Source: Irpex lacteus
Lineage: Eukaryota; Basidiomycota; Agaricomycetes; Polyporales; Irpicaceae
Reading direction: 5' to 3'
Length of the DNA: 64,000 nucleotides
NCBI GenBank assembly: GCA_001986395.2
Contig: MQVO02000009.1
Span: 930,001 to 994,000, forward strand
A model generated the notes under the pieces. That model made no database searches and was not told the origin of the DNA. It saw only the letters and a list, made by a program, of their open reading frames with translations. This document shows positions 10,317 to 22,187 of this stretch, in pieces. The number at the start of each line of letters is the position of its first letter. Position 1 is the stretch's first letter. The translations under genes and the position numbers were made by a program.

Positions 10317-13300
10317 ATGGATGGCGGACCAAACAGAGTCGACGAAGAAGAGGCTCGTAGGCTCAAACGGGTGGCGTTGAAAGAGTTGAATATCAATTAT
10401 GCAGGTCAAGGTGAGTACGCGCATTAACCTCAGTAGTTTACATTCATATGCATGCTGTATACAGAACCATCAAAGGCGTTAGACTCGTCTCTCAAGCGGC
10501 ACACTGCGCTCATCAAACGGATGAGGCAGTCCTTGGGCTCGGAGAACCATGCGCAAGTGCTCAAGGATCTCGAATCTCTTTCGCTAGAGAAATACGTAGA
10601 CGAAATCTCCAGTGCGGCTGTGGAAGGAATAGGTCGCTGCAAGACAGAAAAGGATGTATGGAGTGCAGTAGAGGTACGCTTATTTCTTCTCGTACCGTTG
10701 CGCCGTGCTCTGAAGAGGGTTAGATCATCTCGGCTTTGCACCGTCGTTTTCCTTCCACTTTCACGCCTGGCATCATTTCCGCTCTCAGCGCGGCTCTTGC
10801 ACCTCCTCCGAGAGCATCTATCTCGGTACTTGCGCCAGAACAGAAGGACAAGGAGGATTCCTCTCGTATATCGAGGCAGCGGCCTGTACTTCGTGTCTGC
10901 GCCGAGCTTGCTCTCGTTGGGATCATCAGAGATAGTCCTACGAGGAGCGGAGGAGAGTGGATCATGAAGGTCGTCAAGGAATTAGTGGGTCCTACTCTCT
11001 ACTTCACCAATGACTGCTGTGAACAGTCACTTCCAGCTTTCAAACGACCCGACGCTATCTTCCCTTCCACTACTATCAACCTTCCTTAAGTCCTACTCCC
11101 GACCATATCTGGGAATCGTGCCTCCGACTCCAGCGAAACAAATCTCCGCCGCTTCAGAACCGGGCACGCTTTCCGAAGAAGCCACCAAATCAGCCAATGG
11201 CACCGCTAATAACGGATCCTTCCCATCTTTGACCCAAGAATCCGACGAACTCGTCGAGAAAGACATCCGCGACAGGTTCAAGAAGATGTGCGAGGGGTAC
11301 TTTGATAGCGTATGCAAGAAGCTTGTTATTGAGCATAACGTCAGTGTGTGGGCGTGGTAAACAATGGTCTCGGCGCCGGTAGGCTGAAATCGTTCTCGTC
11401 TGTGTATAGCGGCTGCAAGATCAAGATCGGAAGAATCACGAGGCATACATTAGGTCGGGCGAGATATTCGAGGATAGGCAGCAGGCGTATGAGAAGATGA
11501 CGAAGGGATATGAGAAGTTGCTTGCGAGCTGTCAGACGTAAGGATGCCTCCATGCTTTTTATATCTCTTCTGGCTAACCGATTTATCACCAGTCTTTCGG
11601 AGCTGTTGTATCTGCCCTTGCCTGAGCTCAAGACTGCTACACAGAAGACAGACTCAATACAGATCGGGACTAACTCGCGAAGTCTTCTTGGTGGAGATGC
11701 AGACGCAGACGAAGTTCCTCGTGGTGGCAAATGGGAAGACGAGGAGGAACGTCGCTTCTTTGAGGATATTCCCGATCTCAAAGATTATGTGCCAAAGGGT
11801 GTTCTCGGTATTGACGAGGGCGAGGAGGCAGCGTCGGATGAAAGTAAGGAAGCGAAAGAACAGTTGGAGAAGGAGCGCGTGGAAGCCGAGGTGAGGAAGC
11901 TGGAGGAGGAACTAGCTGACTTGGAAGTCAATGATGAAGGTCGGACTGGCTCGACGGGTGGCTCACACCTTAACGAGGACGATGAGGAGGACGAAGCAGA
12001 CGAGGATGGGTGAGGCACTATGCTACGAATCACCGGTAATCCGCTTTCTGATTAAGGCTATGCGTAGTATGGCCACTCCTACTCCTGGATCCCCAAAACC
12101 CTCGCCACCTGGTACACCACAAATGGCGCCTCAAGGACCCAGCCAGTTGTTGACGGCTTTGCTTGCCCGCTTACCGGATGCCACCAATCGAGCGTTGATA
12201 GACCAGGCTGCAGTGGATTTCGCCTTCCTTAACTCAAAAGCAGCTAGGAAGCGGCTGGTGAAGGTACGCCGAGTTTGGTAACACCCGTCAACGTTTTGTT
12301 CCAACCAGTAGCAGTTTATGAGCCAGATCCCCAAGAGTCGGCTCGACTTGCTGCCCCACTATTCACGATTCATTGCTATCCTCAACAAGTATATGCCGGA
12401 TATAGGCAACGACATAGTTTTGGTGGTAAGTGGGTTTCCTCTCTCTTCACGATCAGCCTGGCTCTTACAACGGAATCTGCCAGCTTGATGAGGAGTTCCG
12501 GTACTTGCAGCGCAAGAAGAACGTAGTCAAGGAGCTTGCGGAAGTGCGCCGGAAGGTACGCTTTTCTCATATAACCTGTCACAGGTTTCTAAATAGTGTG
12601 ATCAACGTAGAATATCACCTTCCTGGCAAACCTGACGAAGTTTCGCGTCGTACCGCCGCATATTATCCTGCACATGTTCAAAGTCTGCCTGGATGATTTC
12701 TCAGGCACCAACATCGATAACTTGGCAATGCTTCTTGAGGGATGTGGACGCTATCTTTTGCGCAGCGAAGACACGCATCAGCCGTTCTCTCGGATGGTGA
12801 GTTGATTGCATTGAAATATACGAACAGATGCTTACCGGAGAATTAGATCGAATTGATGAGGAGGAAACAAAGCGCACAACACTTGGACCAGCGCCAACTT
12901 CTTCTGCTCGAGAATGCCTATTACCAGGTCGGTGACTTTGTGAAACTATCCGCAACTAAACGAGAATAGCTAAAATCTCTGCATATAGGCAAACCCGCCC
13001 GAGCGTACTGCCAGACAAGAGAAAGAGCGCACGCCTATGGAGCTCTTCATTCGTCACCTTATATATGACGTCCTGACAAAGAAAACGATTGACAAGGTCC
13101 TCAGGTTGATCAGGAAACTCGATTGGAATGACGAGGGTGTACGCCGTACTCTGCATAAAGTCTTCACCAAGCCGTGGAAAGTCAAGTACAGCAACATTGC
13201 ACTTCTTGCGATGCTCACCTATGATCTTTCACGGTACTATCCGGCGTTCACCATAGCCGTCGTGGACCAAGTTCTCGAAGACATCAGAAGAGGGTTGGAA

Positions 13301-14753
13301 CAGAACGTGTACAACATGAACCAGCGGCGCCTTGCCACCATCAAGTATCTAGGGGAGTTGTACATTTATCGACTCTTCGGCTCGAGTATCATCTTCGATA
13401 CCTTCTGGTCTCTTGTCACTTTCGGCCACCGTGAGCCTCATGTCTTTTTGGTGCAGGATCGCAGGCGCTGATCTGCCTGTTTGTGTACACAGCTGAAGGA
13501 CGGCCGTTGCCGGGACAGGCAACGCCGCTGGACATGCCGGACGACTACTTCCGCGTTCGTCTCGTTTGTGTGCTTCTCGATACCTGCGGCATGTGTTTCG
13601 ACCGCGGCCCGCATCTCAAAAGATTGGATAACTTCTTGACGTTTTTCCAGGTGACATTTATCTTATCTGTATATGTCGAAAATGGCTGATGTCTCTTTCA
13701 TGTACGTCCCTTAGATGTACGTGTTGTGCAAGAACCCACTACCCATGGATGTCGAGTTTATGCTGTCCGACTCCATCGAGGTGAGCACGAGCGCGTTGTG
13801 CCTGCTGCGCGAGGCTGACGTTGCCGTAAGGCTGTGAGACCGAAAGCCGTCATCTTTAAAACCTTCGAGGAAGCTGCAATTGCCGTTGATGAGATGTTTA
13901 ATGTTGCTCTGCAAAATGCGGGTCGTGAGTACACGGTTCACCGCCGATGCTTCGATGACTCAGTGCTCTGCATCTAGTAACCACTGGTGACGACAGCGGC
14001 GACGACGACGACGATGACGAAGACGTTCGGCGCGACGCAGATGATGAAGAAGACGGCGACGGAGGTCCCGAATCGCCGGTGAGTGGTTTGTGAGCAGCAG
14101 ATAAGATAGCATGACGGGATCTGACAGCGCGCGGTGTAGACCGATGAGCGCGCTCCTTCTCCCGAAGCTGTTCTGCTCAAGTCTGGGTCCCTGGAAGTCC
14201 TCGGTCCATCAGAAGAGGATGACGCTGAGTTTGCGAAGGAGCTCGCGAAGATGGTGACCGACACAGCGGATGCGCGAAAGGTAGATAAGAAAACTGCCCT
14301 GGCTTTGTGGGACCAGACTGTACCTCCCCCGGTCGTACGTAAGAAACGCGGAGACGACGCGGAGGACGGAGTGGATTCAACGAATGGCCCCCAAGATGAC
14401 CAAGCGGGGGTTATGAAGTTTACACTGTTCACAAAGCGCGGTAATAAGCCACAGGTCAGTAAGACACCGCTTAACTGTTTTCCGGCCTCATCCGTTGGTT
14501 GTCGCAGATGAAACAGTTGGCTATACCGGCAGAGTCAGCTCTGGCTGTGCAGACTCGCACGGCTCAGTTACAGGATAAGGTCGAGCAGCAACACCTCAAG
14601 CGACTAGTACTCGACTACGAGCAGCGTGAAGAAGCGGAGGAACTCCGAGGTAACCCTTTCTGCCACTATCACTATACACAGTACTGATTTGTTTTTAAAG
14701 CCCTTGAAGCACGCAATCGCGCTGGGGCCATCAAGATACGATATGTTGGATAG
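10317..14753 (+). CDS. UPF2: UPF2/NMD2 nonsense-mediated mRNA decay factor
   Basis: The start is MDGGPNRVDEEEARRLKRVA at 10317, with an intron after 'NINYAGQ'. Three MIF4G-type helical regions follow: first around SLGSENHAQVLKDLESLS...SALHRRFPSTFTPGI, second around LLTALLARLPDATNRALIDQ and LRSRR-like helices, third around RQEKERTPMELFIRHLIYD and VKYSNIALLAMLTYDLSRYY. An acidic Asp/Glu run encoded near 13980-14090 precedes the C-terminal UPF1-binding segment (KFTLFTKRGNKPQ ... EQREEAEEL ... AGAIKIRYVG). UPF2 bridges UPF1 and UPF3 in nonsense-mediated decay in the cytoplasm. The protein is about 1,150 residues in many exons, within the normal size range. The stop is TAG 14751-14753. The acidic linker between MIF4G-3 and the C-terminus is typical of the family. 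Confidence 0.9.
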
Positions 14754-15854
14754 CATTTCTCGACTCCATAACCGGCACAACAGCCACATGACGACGACGT
14801 CTTCTTTCGCTACCGTCATCTGGTTACCAGCATTCTGTCCGGCCTGAAAGCGTGCTTGCCTTTGCCTACGCTTTTGATCGCAGCGTTCCACACGTCTACA
14901 CACCTTCAAGTTGTTGACATGGATGGAGCTCGCGTATTCAGCCACACAGCAGCACGGGCTTCTTCGGCTAGGGGTCGCAATCACGACAAAGCGGTTCTCT
15001 GCTAAGCAGGCCCTGCCATTGTATCAGTACTTGTTCGTTTGTAGGTTAGGCCTTAGCAGCAGCATGTATACTCGGAAATCGGCCTGAATGAACATTTGCA
15101 CTTTGCACCGGAGGGTTTGATATTGACTAAGTCGGCGGTTTAAGATTGAATGGGCCTTGCTTCGTTACCTCCCGCGTCGAAGTTTGTTTCTGACCTGCTA
15201 AATTGAGTGACATCCGTTGACCCACTTACATTCCATGGCAGTATAAGCAAGATGTGTCATAGGCGGCAGGAAATGATCATGATCAATGGTACTGGTCTAT
15301 ATTTTCAGACGGACTGTATTTACCAATCGATACCGAACGCCACTAGATGTACATTCGCATCTGGCTCTATGTAAACTCGGGGAAGAATAGCTCTTCTTGA
15401 TTGGCCGGTCGTTGTGATCATAACGTACAAATCCAGTCGATTCAGCGCTGTAGTTTGATTCGTTCATTCTATACGCCGCTCATTAGCCATGCAACACCCT
15501 TAAATACGGTATTTGACTGGCGTATGACCTGGTAAGTACATCACAAATACTACCGAACTCCCAACGGCCTCGCGCTCTACGCAATCAAAGTTGCCGTTTA
15601 TGTATGGAAATTGATTTCGAATCGATCTTGGACGCTAATCGTGATGTGCCTGGCCACCGGAGTCTGGACAGTTCTAACATTAGAACTCCGACTTGTACCA
15701 AACCGAACCGCGCTGAAGTGCGTTTCGTGAAACAGTCCACTCGCCTGAAGCCACCAATCATGCCAACGTGTAATTTGTAGCTCACGTAGTTTGTCGTGCA
15801 GTGCAGGATCTGGATCAAGAATTCGGCAAAGTACTATGTGTAAGCCCATCCATT
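14754..15854. other. 1.1-kb convergent intergenic region
   Basis: This lies between the 3' ends of UPF2 and the unknown minus-strand gene. I see no exon chain or repeat. A minus-strand open stretch at 15598-15933 overlaps the last exon of the next gene in another frame and has no supporting splice sites, so I left it out. Confidence 0.5.
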
Positions 15855-16757
15855 CTAATTTGTCACTATGTTCTGAAAGGAATAATGTGGCCCAGTTTCT
15901 GGGTCCCAAGGACGATATTCTACCTCCACCCACGTAATTCCCGTATCCCTATCCACCCTGCGAGCTTGTGTTGCTGCTAATTCTCTTCTGTTAGCGACCG
16001 ACATCTTAAGGCTGGAAGGCCTTCGTGACGCTGATGGGACTTTGCGGCTTGCGCGTTGCATACTTCGCGTATAGCTGACAGTAGGTGTCGTACTCGAGCT
16101 CCTGCTGCCTATCAGGTCATACGCGGTGCTATTTCTGGCTGCGTGGGTTCGCCGCCTTGATCGAGCCCCGCTTGTATGTGGCCCCAAGGGGACATCATGG
16201 GCCACATGCGCCAAAGCGGAAGAGCTCTCAACAGTCTTCACGGTCCGCGAATTACTCGTTTCTACAGCTGCGAATTGTTGAGTCTCTGGCGATGGAAACC
16301 TGTATCATGCAATACCGAAGAACATTTACCGTTTGCAGGCTCCTCGGAGGATAACGTTTGTTCTGCACAGTCGCGATAATGGGGGGCAGGTTCAATCATG
16401 TCTGCTGACCGAGCGGGCTTCTGCGCAGCACCACCCTGAGCAAAGAAAGATCGCTCCTGTTGCTCGAATACTCGACAACGAGTCTCTCTTCGCTTGAAGC
16501 TCAAGGGGGATGGCGCAGGGAACATGGACATCAAATCGTGGCCTGTAATACGGGGACATTGAATACCAGGTGCCCTGTCCATATGATAGGAAGGCGTTGC
16601 TGGTACGTCTGGTTTATATGAGAAATAAGCGAGAGTCAACCTCTACCTTTTCGTGAGACTCACTTGTAGGTACAGATTTCCTGTCCTTGAAAATCCCCTC
16701 GTTTCGCGCTGCAGGCACTTGAAACACCGTCTTATCGAGTGATTGAGGGATGCTCAT
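15855..16757 (-). CDS. Unknown 261-residue basic protein
   Basis: Three exons can be joined on the minus strand. ATG 16757 opens MSIPQSLDKTVFQVPAARN. A 55-bp intron with a GTGAGT donor follows, then a long exon containing ITGHDLMSMFPAPSPLSFKR. A second GT...AG intron leads into the last exon, ending EVEYRPWDPETGPHYSFQN..TN at 15855. The reading frame stays open through both junctions with the proper phase, which supports a real gene. The product is rich in Ser, Arg and Ala, has no signal peptide or membrane segment and looks largely disordered. I do not recognise a family. The end could differ if a further intron exists near 15870. Its promoter side faces the coiled-coil protein gene. Confidence 0.5.
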
Positions 16758-17539
16758 AGTCTGGGACCGCAGTGATGTGGGTTCCTACGCTGGCCTAGAT
16801 CTGAGGTAGCACACCGGGGCTATATACTGGTGCCAGAATCTCAAAGGTCGTGTAATAATTCAGCACATCAGAACTTTGACGTTTCTAGGAGGCTACAACC
16901 GTCAGCAGGTACCCGCTCAAATCGACCAATGCTGGTTCTTAGAATGATAGACTTCAGGTAAACGTAACTCAGGCTCAATACATATATCGATCTGCGTCGA
17001 CAAAACAATTCAAAGTTGATGCACCTCGGAGAAAGTCAGCTCGGCCATAATCATCGGCACCCCGCGAGTCATTCAACCCACACAATCAACTAATCCTGAA
17101 GTACACTTGTGGATATGCTACAGAACCTTGCTGTCGAGACAAGGTTAAATACTCGCTTATCTCCGGCATCCGGCGCTTCAGAAAAGACCGTCTATGGTAA
17201 CATATCCCGTCTTTGTCGAAGTCTTTCCTTCGTTCCGAACATTGAAGGTGATTTGACGACGACTCAACCTTTCTTCCCTCCCCTGGAATGTGATCCGCCA
17301 TGAAGGGCATCTGTACCCTTGTTAGGCCAGAAGAGGGCTGCCAACACAACGAGCATGGACACGTGTAGACTGCATGTCGGTAAGCGAGGCTTCCAACCAT
17401 GCTCCCTTTATTAAACGGGTTCGGCAGTCAGACTGGTGGTATGCTGTCGACTTTGCTCTCCACGACCACCCACTGCCCAGCTTTCGAGCTGAAGATAGGA
17501 CCTTCAGCAATGCCTTCAACAGTCGACTTATCCCATACC
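16758..17539. other. 782-bp divergent intergenic region
   Basis: This is the upstream region shared by the unknown 261-aa gene (minus) and the coiled-coil gene (plus). No coding exon, repeat or clear box element was seen. Confidence 0.45.
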
Positions 17540-19527
17540 ATGTCCCCTTTGAGCGATCATTCCGATCTCGAGTAGGTCGCCCATTATCAAAATATTGGTT
17601 ATATAGCTGATTATATCTTCGTGTTCAGACTGGACCCGCTGATCGAGCTCAAGGACATTACGGCCTCCCCTACACCTCTGAGTGAGATGTTACAGAACCC
17701 AGGTATTCTCCGTAGTCTCGTAGGTCGCAAGAAATCTCGCCGAGGGTCCGTGAGCTCTCAGCACAGCGGAGATCGAGAGCGCAAGAGCGACCGTGGCAAA
17801 GACACGCGTACTATGGGGTGACGGGTTTTGCAAACGCGTTTGCAAAGTAGCGGCTGCGAACCGTGTAATTCGTTGTATACTTGTGCGATAGACGTGATTT
17901 TTGCACTCATCGAAAGCCTAGGATTTATTCTACGATTTCCGGAGGACCTGGTATCCCAAAAATGATAAGGGCGATGAGAGAAACGTTTCCGGCGACGAGA
18001 GTAGAGGTTTTGCAAAACCTGTCGCGGTTCTCGTCACAGATTGATGTCTGATGGTAACGAAAGTCACAGCGCTTCAGTGCTGTATGAAGCTGTCCGTGAC
18101 GATGAGTAACGTCACTCTTGGTCACGCATATGAAAGACTATCGTCCATACATCCCCACAGCAACGCAATTTATTTTGCTTGTGTATACACATGCAACGCT
18201 AATGATGCTACCGTCTACTTCTGAGAGTCTCAGGCCGACCGCTCTATAAGATCTCTCGGATCTCGCCAGATCCTCTCTCACTTCAACCTGCAGAATCTAC
18301 CGGTAGTAGTCGGCTGGACATAGAACAACACTAATAAATATAAAAACTACATCGAAATAGACATGAGAGCCATCTCTTTCCATGGCGCACCATACCGGTA
18401 CAGAAAGGCTCATGTCGTAAATACAGGACAGCGATTTGCAAACTCTGTCGCGTTTGCAAAACCCGTCACCCCATAGTAAGACCAAGAAGGACAGCGACAC
18501 GGCCAGCATCCTGACTCTTGTGCTGGCAGAGGAAGAGCGCCAAGCACATCAACTCAAGGCGGTCTTGCGCACAACGGGCGATCGCTTGGAGGCCGAAATC
18601 CGAAGGGCAGATCAAGCGGAGGAGCGTGCACGCTCGGCTGAGGCTCGTGCCCGGGATTCATCAACCCGTGCGGCTGTGGCTGAGCAGGCTAGGCACCAAG
18701 CCGAACTCGATTCCGCTCGTGCAAGAGAGGAGATCACCCGATACCGCATCCAAGCCGAGTCCGCTGAGCGTGATGTGCGCAAGATCGAGGCTGAAGTACA
18801 GAGACTGGAACGGTTGAAGAGGGAGGCAGAGGAGATCGCATCAGACGCCAAAGAGTCTGCCAGGAAGGCACAGCAGGCGCTGAGAGAGTGGCAAGCACGT
18901 GAAGAAGGTCGTATGGAAGGCATAAGGGTGGAAATGCGAAGGCGGTATGAAGACGGCAGGGAGGATGGCTTCGAGGATGGAAGAGCGGAGGGTTACGAGA
19001 GTGGCCGCGCCGAAGGGTACGAGGAGGGAAAGGCCGAGGGCATACATACTGGCCGTACCGAAGGTCTTGCATCAGGTAGACTGCGTGGATTTGAGGAAGG
19101 AAAGCTGGTTGGTCGTGAGGAGGGCTTCAAGGAGGGATACGAACTCGGACGTAAAGAGGAGCGTGCCAATGCGCTCGAGGCGTTCGATAGGTTCATGGAC
19201 AAGGAGAGGGTCAGGGAGATGGACGAGGACAGCGATACAACTGTGAGTCATTAGCTCTCGCTTCAATATAGCATTCTCACATCGGTATAGGATGAACCGA
19301 ATCGGGTTCACCGATGGGTTGAGGAGATACGACATGTCCCACCTCCACAGGACTTTCACGTGTCTTGCCCTCCATCTCCCAAGTATGTCAGGCCACCGAG
19401 CCCCTCAGCGAGGTCCAGTCGTGATGCGTCACCGCTGCCTATTCCTCCATGGCTTCATCGCCAACCTCGTCCCTCGACACCAGCGACTTTGCTCAACATG
19501 CAGCGTGTTGACCCAGAATTTTCCTAA
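17540..19527 (+). CDS. Coiled-coil protein with GxxxG repeat tract, interrupted by a MITE
   Basis: Exons 17540-17571, 17629-17817, 18477-19242 and 19291-19527 sum to 407 codons plus stop if the MITE-containing interval 17818-18476 is spliced out. Order: Ser/Leu-rich start (MSPLSDHSDLELDPLIELKD), a basic patch (GRKKSRRGSVSS), a long Glu/Arg/Ala-rich coiled coil (about residues 85-245), a Gly-every-fourth-residue tract (about 245-315), a short helix, and a Pro/Ser tail ending PPWL..QPRPSTPATLLN. No catalytic motif is visible. The tract resembles the Yae1-type glycine pattern, but much longer. Without the element the genomic sequence itself reads straight through (GKDTR-KTKKDS). The gene is therefore either disrupted or carries a transposon-derived intron of 659 bp, ten times the local norm. 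Confidence 0.65.
17811..18476. mobile_element. 666-bp TA-flanked MITE (Tc1/mariner-like), possible transposon-derived intron
   Basis: The two ends are perfect 28-bp terminal inverted repeats beginning CTATGGGGTGACGGG and continuing to ...CAAACGCG. They are flanked on both sides by the dinucleotide TA (17809-17810 and 18477-18478), the target duplication of the Tc1/mariner superfamily. No transposase ORF fits inside, so it is non-autonomous. Just inside each repeat lies the motif TTTGCAAA, repeated again within 20 bp. A related motif (GGTTTTGCAAAACC) occurs internally near 18005. The element sits inside an open reading frame. A GT at 17818-17819 and the terminal AG at 18475-18476 could act as splice sites. 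Confidence 0.85.
17827..17846. repeat. 20-bp perfect palindrome in the left MITE end
   Basis: TTTGCAAACGCGTTTGCAAA is its own reverse complement. It overlaps the inner part of the left inverted repeat. The right end has the same two half-sites separated by six extra bases. Such paired sites may be transposase-binding sites; that role is inference. Confidence 0.7.
18950..19155 (+). repeat. In-gene tetrapeptide tract, Gly at every fourth residue
   Basis: The encoded segment follows the pattern (E/D/x)-G-x-x-x-G for about 16 consecutive units, e.g. GREDGFEDGRAEGYESGRAE and later GFKEGYELGRKE. Glu and Arg/Lys alternate around the glycines. At the DNA level the units are only loosely similar, so this is an old, selected protein repeat rather than a recent tandem duplication. 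Confidence 0.75.
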
Positions 19528-20307
19528 GGTGATTGACTTCTCTATCGCCTGGTTTAGACCGTCACGGCGATGCAGCGCATCTATTTATCCGCATCTACTC
19601 TGTCTACTCTGGCTTAGTTTAGATAGATGAGGGAGTAGTACGAACCCCTAGATCGGGAGTGCCGGCATATTGGTTACGCACCTTTCATGTAATTACTTGT
19701 ATATACTAAGGCTGATCGCCGTCAGAGGGAAACGTTACCCGTATACCCTGCTATATGAATTATTGTTGTGACCCACGACCTTTCAGCTTGTGGCATGGCC
19801 CAGTTTCCTCGTAGGATCGACGATTGGAGAGACGGCACATCGGCAGGGCCAAGACGAGAACCCGTCCCCTCACGAACGCCACAAAGCATGGACTTGCCTC
19901 TTTGAGCGCAATTTCTCCAAATACGGTTGTCAATGACCGTGACGCGCATCAGTATCGTAGGTCCACTCGTAGCAGGACTTCAACTGCAGCAATTCACTTA
20001 CGTATTATAAGTCTGTGTCCTCATAGTGGGATAATTGAACTCTAAGACGGACACGTAGTAATTTTACTACGGCCGTATCTTCATTCTGCGAGCCACCACT
20101 CTTTTTAACACACCCGCAATAAACGACCCAATTAATAATCCGCCACCCCCATAACTCTACCCCGCGACTGAGGTAAAACGTTAATTAGCAATGTATTGTA
20201 ATTGTCGCATGAATGGAAACTCACAATTCACTACAACGCACGACTCGTCTTATCTGTTGATCCTCCACAGTGAATAAGCCAAAGAATAATTCTCCAGCCG
20301 CATAGTT
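19528..20307. other. 780-bp convergent intergenic region
   Basis: This holds the 3' flanks of the coiled-coil gene and the kinase-like gene. It is AT-rich with short homopolymers. No gene or repeat was recognised. Confidence 0.5.
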
Positions 20308-21443
20308 CTACGCGATCTCTATATGAACACAGGCGAATGGTAAGCAATGGCCAAGGCATACAGAGATAACTACGTACGCTTGATGACAAGACACAAACCA
20401 ATACATCCAGCGCGTCATCTTAACCCAAATCCTCAAAATCCTCATGAGAGCTAGAGCATGTGCCGCAGAGGGCCGATTCTTGGGGTCGAGGGACGCCAAG
20501 AAACTACTCAGTACCCACACACTGGGCGGTACTCGAATGCTAGGAAGGCGAACGCTGTTCCATGTGGCCTCCTGAGTTCAATATTCAATTGTCAGCGCTG
20601 CTTAATTTGAAGGCCGAAGGCTTATTTTATACCTTGCAAACACGATCTGCCACCCAGCCCATACAGTATACGTCATAGGCGTACGGGTTCACCGACTCTG
20701 TTCCTTCAGGAGGGGGATAGTGCCCATAACCTTTCTGAAATGACACAGAGAGTCTCCCATTCGTGTACCCTGATAGTGGTGCGAACCGTTTGGAGAGACC
20801 AAAATCAATGAAGTATGCTCGTCCTTTCTGAGTGAATGGAACATCGCCGAATTCACGACAAGACTCTGTGGCGTAGACAAGGTTTGAGTCGTGCAAATCC
20901 TGTACAGATGTGAGAAATAGATTGCAGGAAATCAGTATGATTTCTTACTAGATGTGCCACTCCGAGTCCGTGCATGTATCGAAGGCCCTACCATGATAAT
21001 GTCAGCATACTCATCGATCAAAGGGATCAAGCAGCCGCACCGTCAAACATTGTTCCATGGCATCGATAACCTCGTCAATAGACGTCCAAGGTACATAGAG
21101 AAGTGGTTCTACATAGGGCATCAGGATTAGGTGTGTACCGCCGCATGGTATAATCTCCGCTGGGACAGTATGATCCTCCGGCGATCTACAAGAGAGTAAA
21201 ACCCTCAGCACATCAAGCTCGGACGAGTCGGAGTCCACAGATTTTAGGATCCAATATTCAGTGTCCGTGCCGAGATAGCCTCGAACACGACCGAAGTAGT
21301 CCTTCAGAGAAGACTTCAATACATGTATGATTGACATCGGAAAATGACACGCTCACCCAGGTGCGTTTGAATCGTAGGCCGCGCTCATTGGTGGCTTGGG
21401 TCTCGGCCTCAGTCCACACATAGCTTTGGAACCCGGTCGGCAT
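20308..21443 (-). CDS. Protein kinase-like protein (309 aa)
   Basis: Five exons (21443-21357, 21313-21041, 20987-20949, 20899-20633, 20571-20308) sum to 309 codons plus stop. Kinase landmarks: EYWILKSV could be the ATP-binding Lys strand; HLDLHDSNLVY matches the catalytic loop (Asp and Asn in HxDxxxxN spacing); YFIDFGLSKRF contains the DFG; PYAYDVYCMGWV resembles the helix-F region. The glycine-rich loop is not obvious (RVRGYLGTDTEY). The N-lobe is short, about 95 residues before the catalytic loop region. Many basidiomycetes carry expanded sets of such kinase-like genes with unknown targets. Several exon boundaries fall exactly between functional motifs. Activity is plausible because Lys, Asp, Asn and DFG are present, but it is untested. 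Confidence 0.75.
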
Positions 21444-21754
21444 GCTCAGCGGCTAACAAAGGGGAGAGAGCGAGGGCGCGGGGAGATGAGAGCTATGGGT
21501 GGAATATCGCTTTATAGCAAAAATCCGTGATCGTGGTCACATCAGATACTCCCGAAGAACAATGGTGGCCTTCAGATATTTGATCAGTCGTCACATGGGC
21601 CCGTGCCACTCAGTAGCCGCCAGTGACCACTCTGCGACAATGCACTATCATCTGGATTCCAAAAAGGCCAACCGTTGTGATCACGTGTTGCCGGGCGAGT
21701 ATTTGAGGGCTGTCGTCCACTTGGATTCACCGACCTTCCAACCATACAGCTGCC
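21444..21754. promoter_or_regulatory. 311-bp divergent promoter region
   Basis: This is the spacer between the starts of the kinase-like gene (minus) and the small unknown gene (plus). It contains a run of purines on the minus-gene side (near 21460-21490). No defined binding site was recognised. Confidence 0.35.
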
Positions 21755-22187
21755 ATGGACGCGGAGGCTCTCTTTGCTGTTGCTTTCGCAGTCGAAACCG
21801 CCACAGGCATGGATATGTTTTTCAGGCCGGATGGTCACGCTTCGGGGGCCGACTTTCCACTCGGTGGAAATGTGTCTCTGCGCTACAGGCTTCAGTCTCA
21901 GAGCACCACAGTCTATGCCACTACCTTACAGTTCATTGTATCGTCCTTGGGTGTATCCAAGGAGAACCACTACATATGGATCCATAACTATAGGTTGGCC
22001 ACCGCGAAAGCTTGTCAAAGGGCCTTGGTCGCAGCCCTCCGCATGATAGCCAGCTCGGGCCAAACTTTCCACGTTGAGTTGGACGCAAGGGAGTTCATGG
22101 GAATGGTCACTGGTATGTCGCCTGTTTCGAAGCAGTGAGATCCTAAAGCTAACGGCCGCAAAAATAGGCACTGACCTTGGCCGCTAG
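21755..22187 (+). CDS. Unknown 125-residue protein
   Basis: ATG 21755 opens MDAEALFAVAFAVETATGMD. A single 55-bp intron (22113-22167, GTATGT...AATAG) joins the main exon to a six-codon tail (GTDLGR, stop 22185-22187), and the exon sum is a whole number of codons. The product has alternating hydrophobic strands (NVSLRYRLQSQSTTVYATTL), an aromatic turn (HYIWIHNYRLAT) and a helix (ACQRALVAALRMIASS). It looks like a compact alpha/beta domain without a signal peptide or membrane segment. I do not recognise a family. Its promoter region is shared with the kinase-like gene, so the two may be co-expressed; this is inference from layout. Confidence 0.55.
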
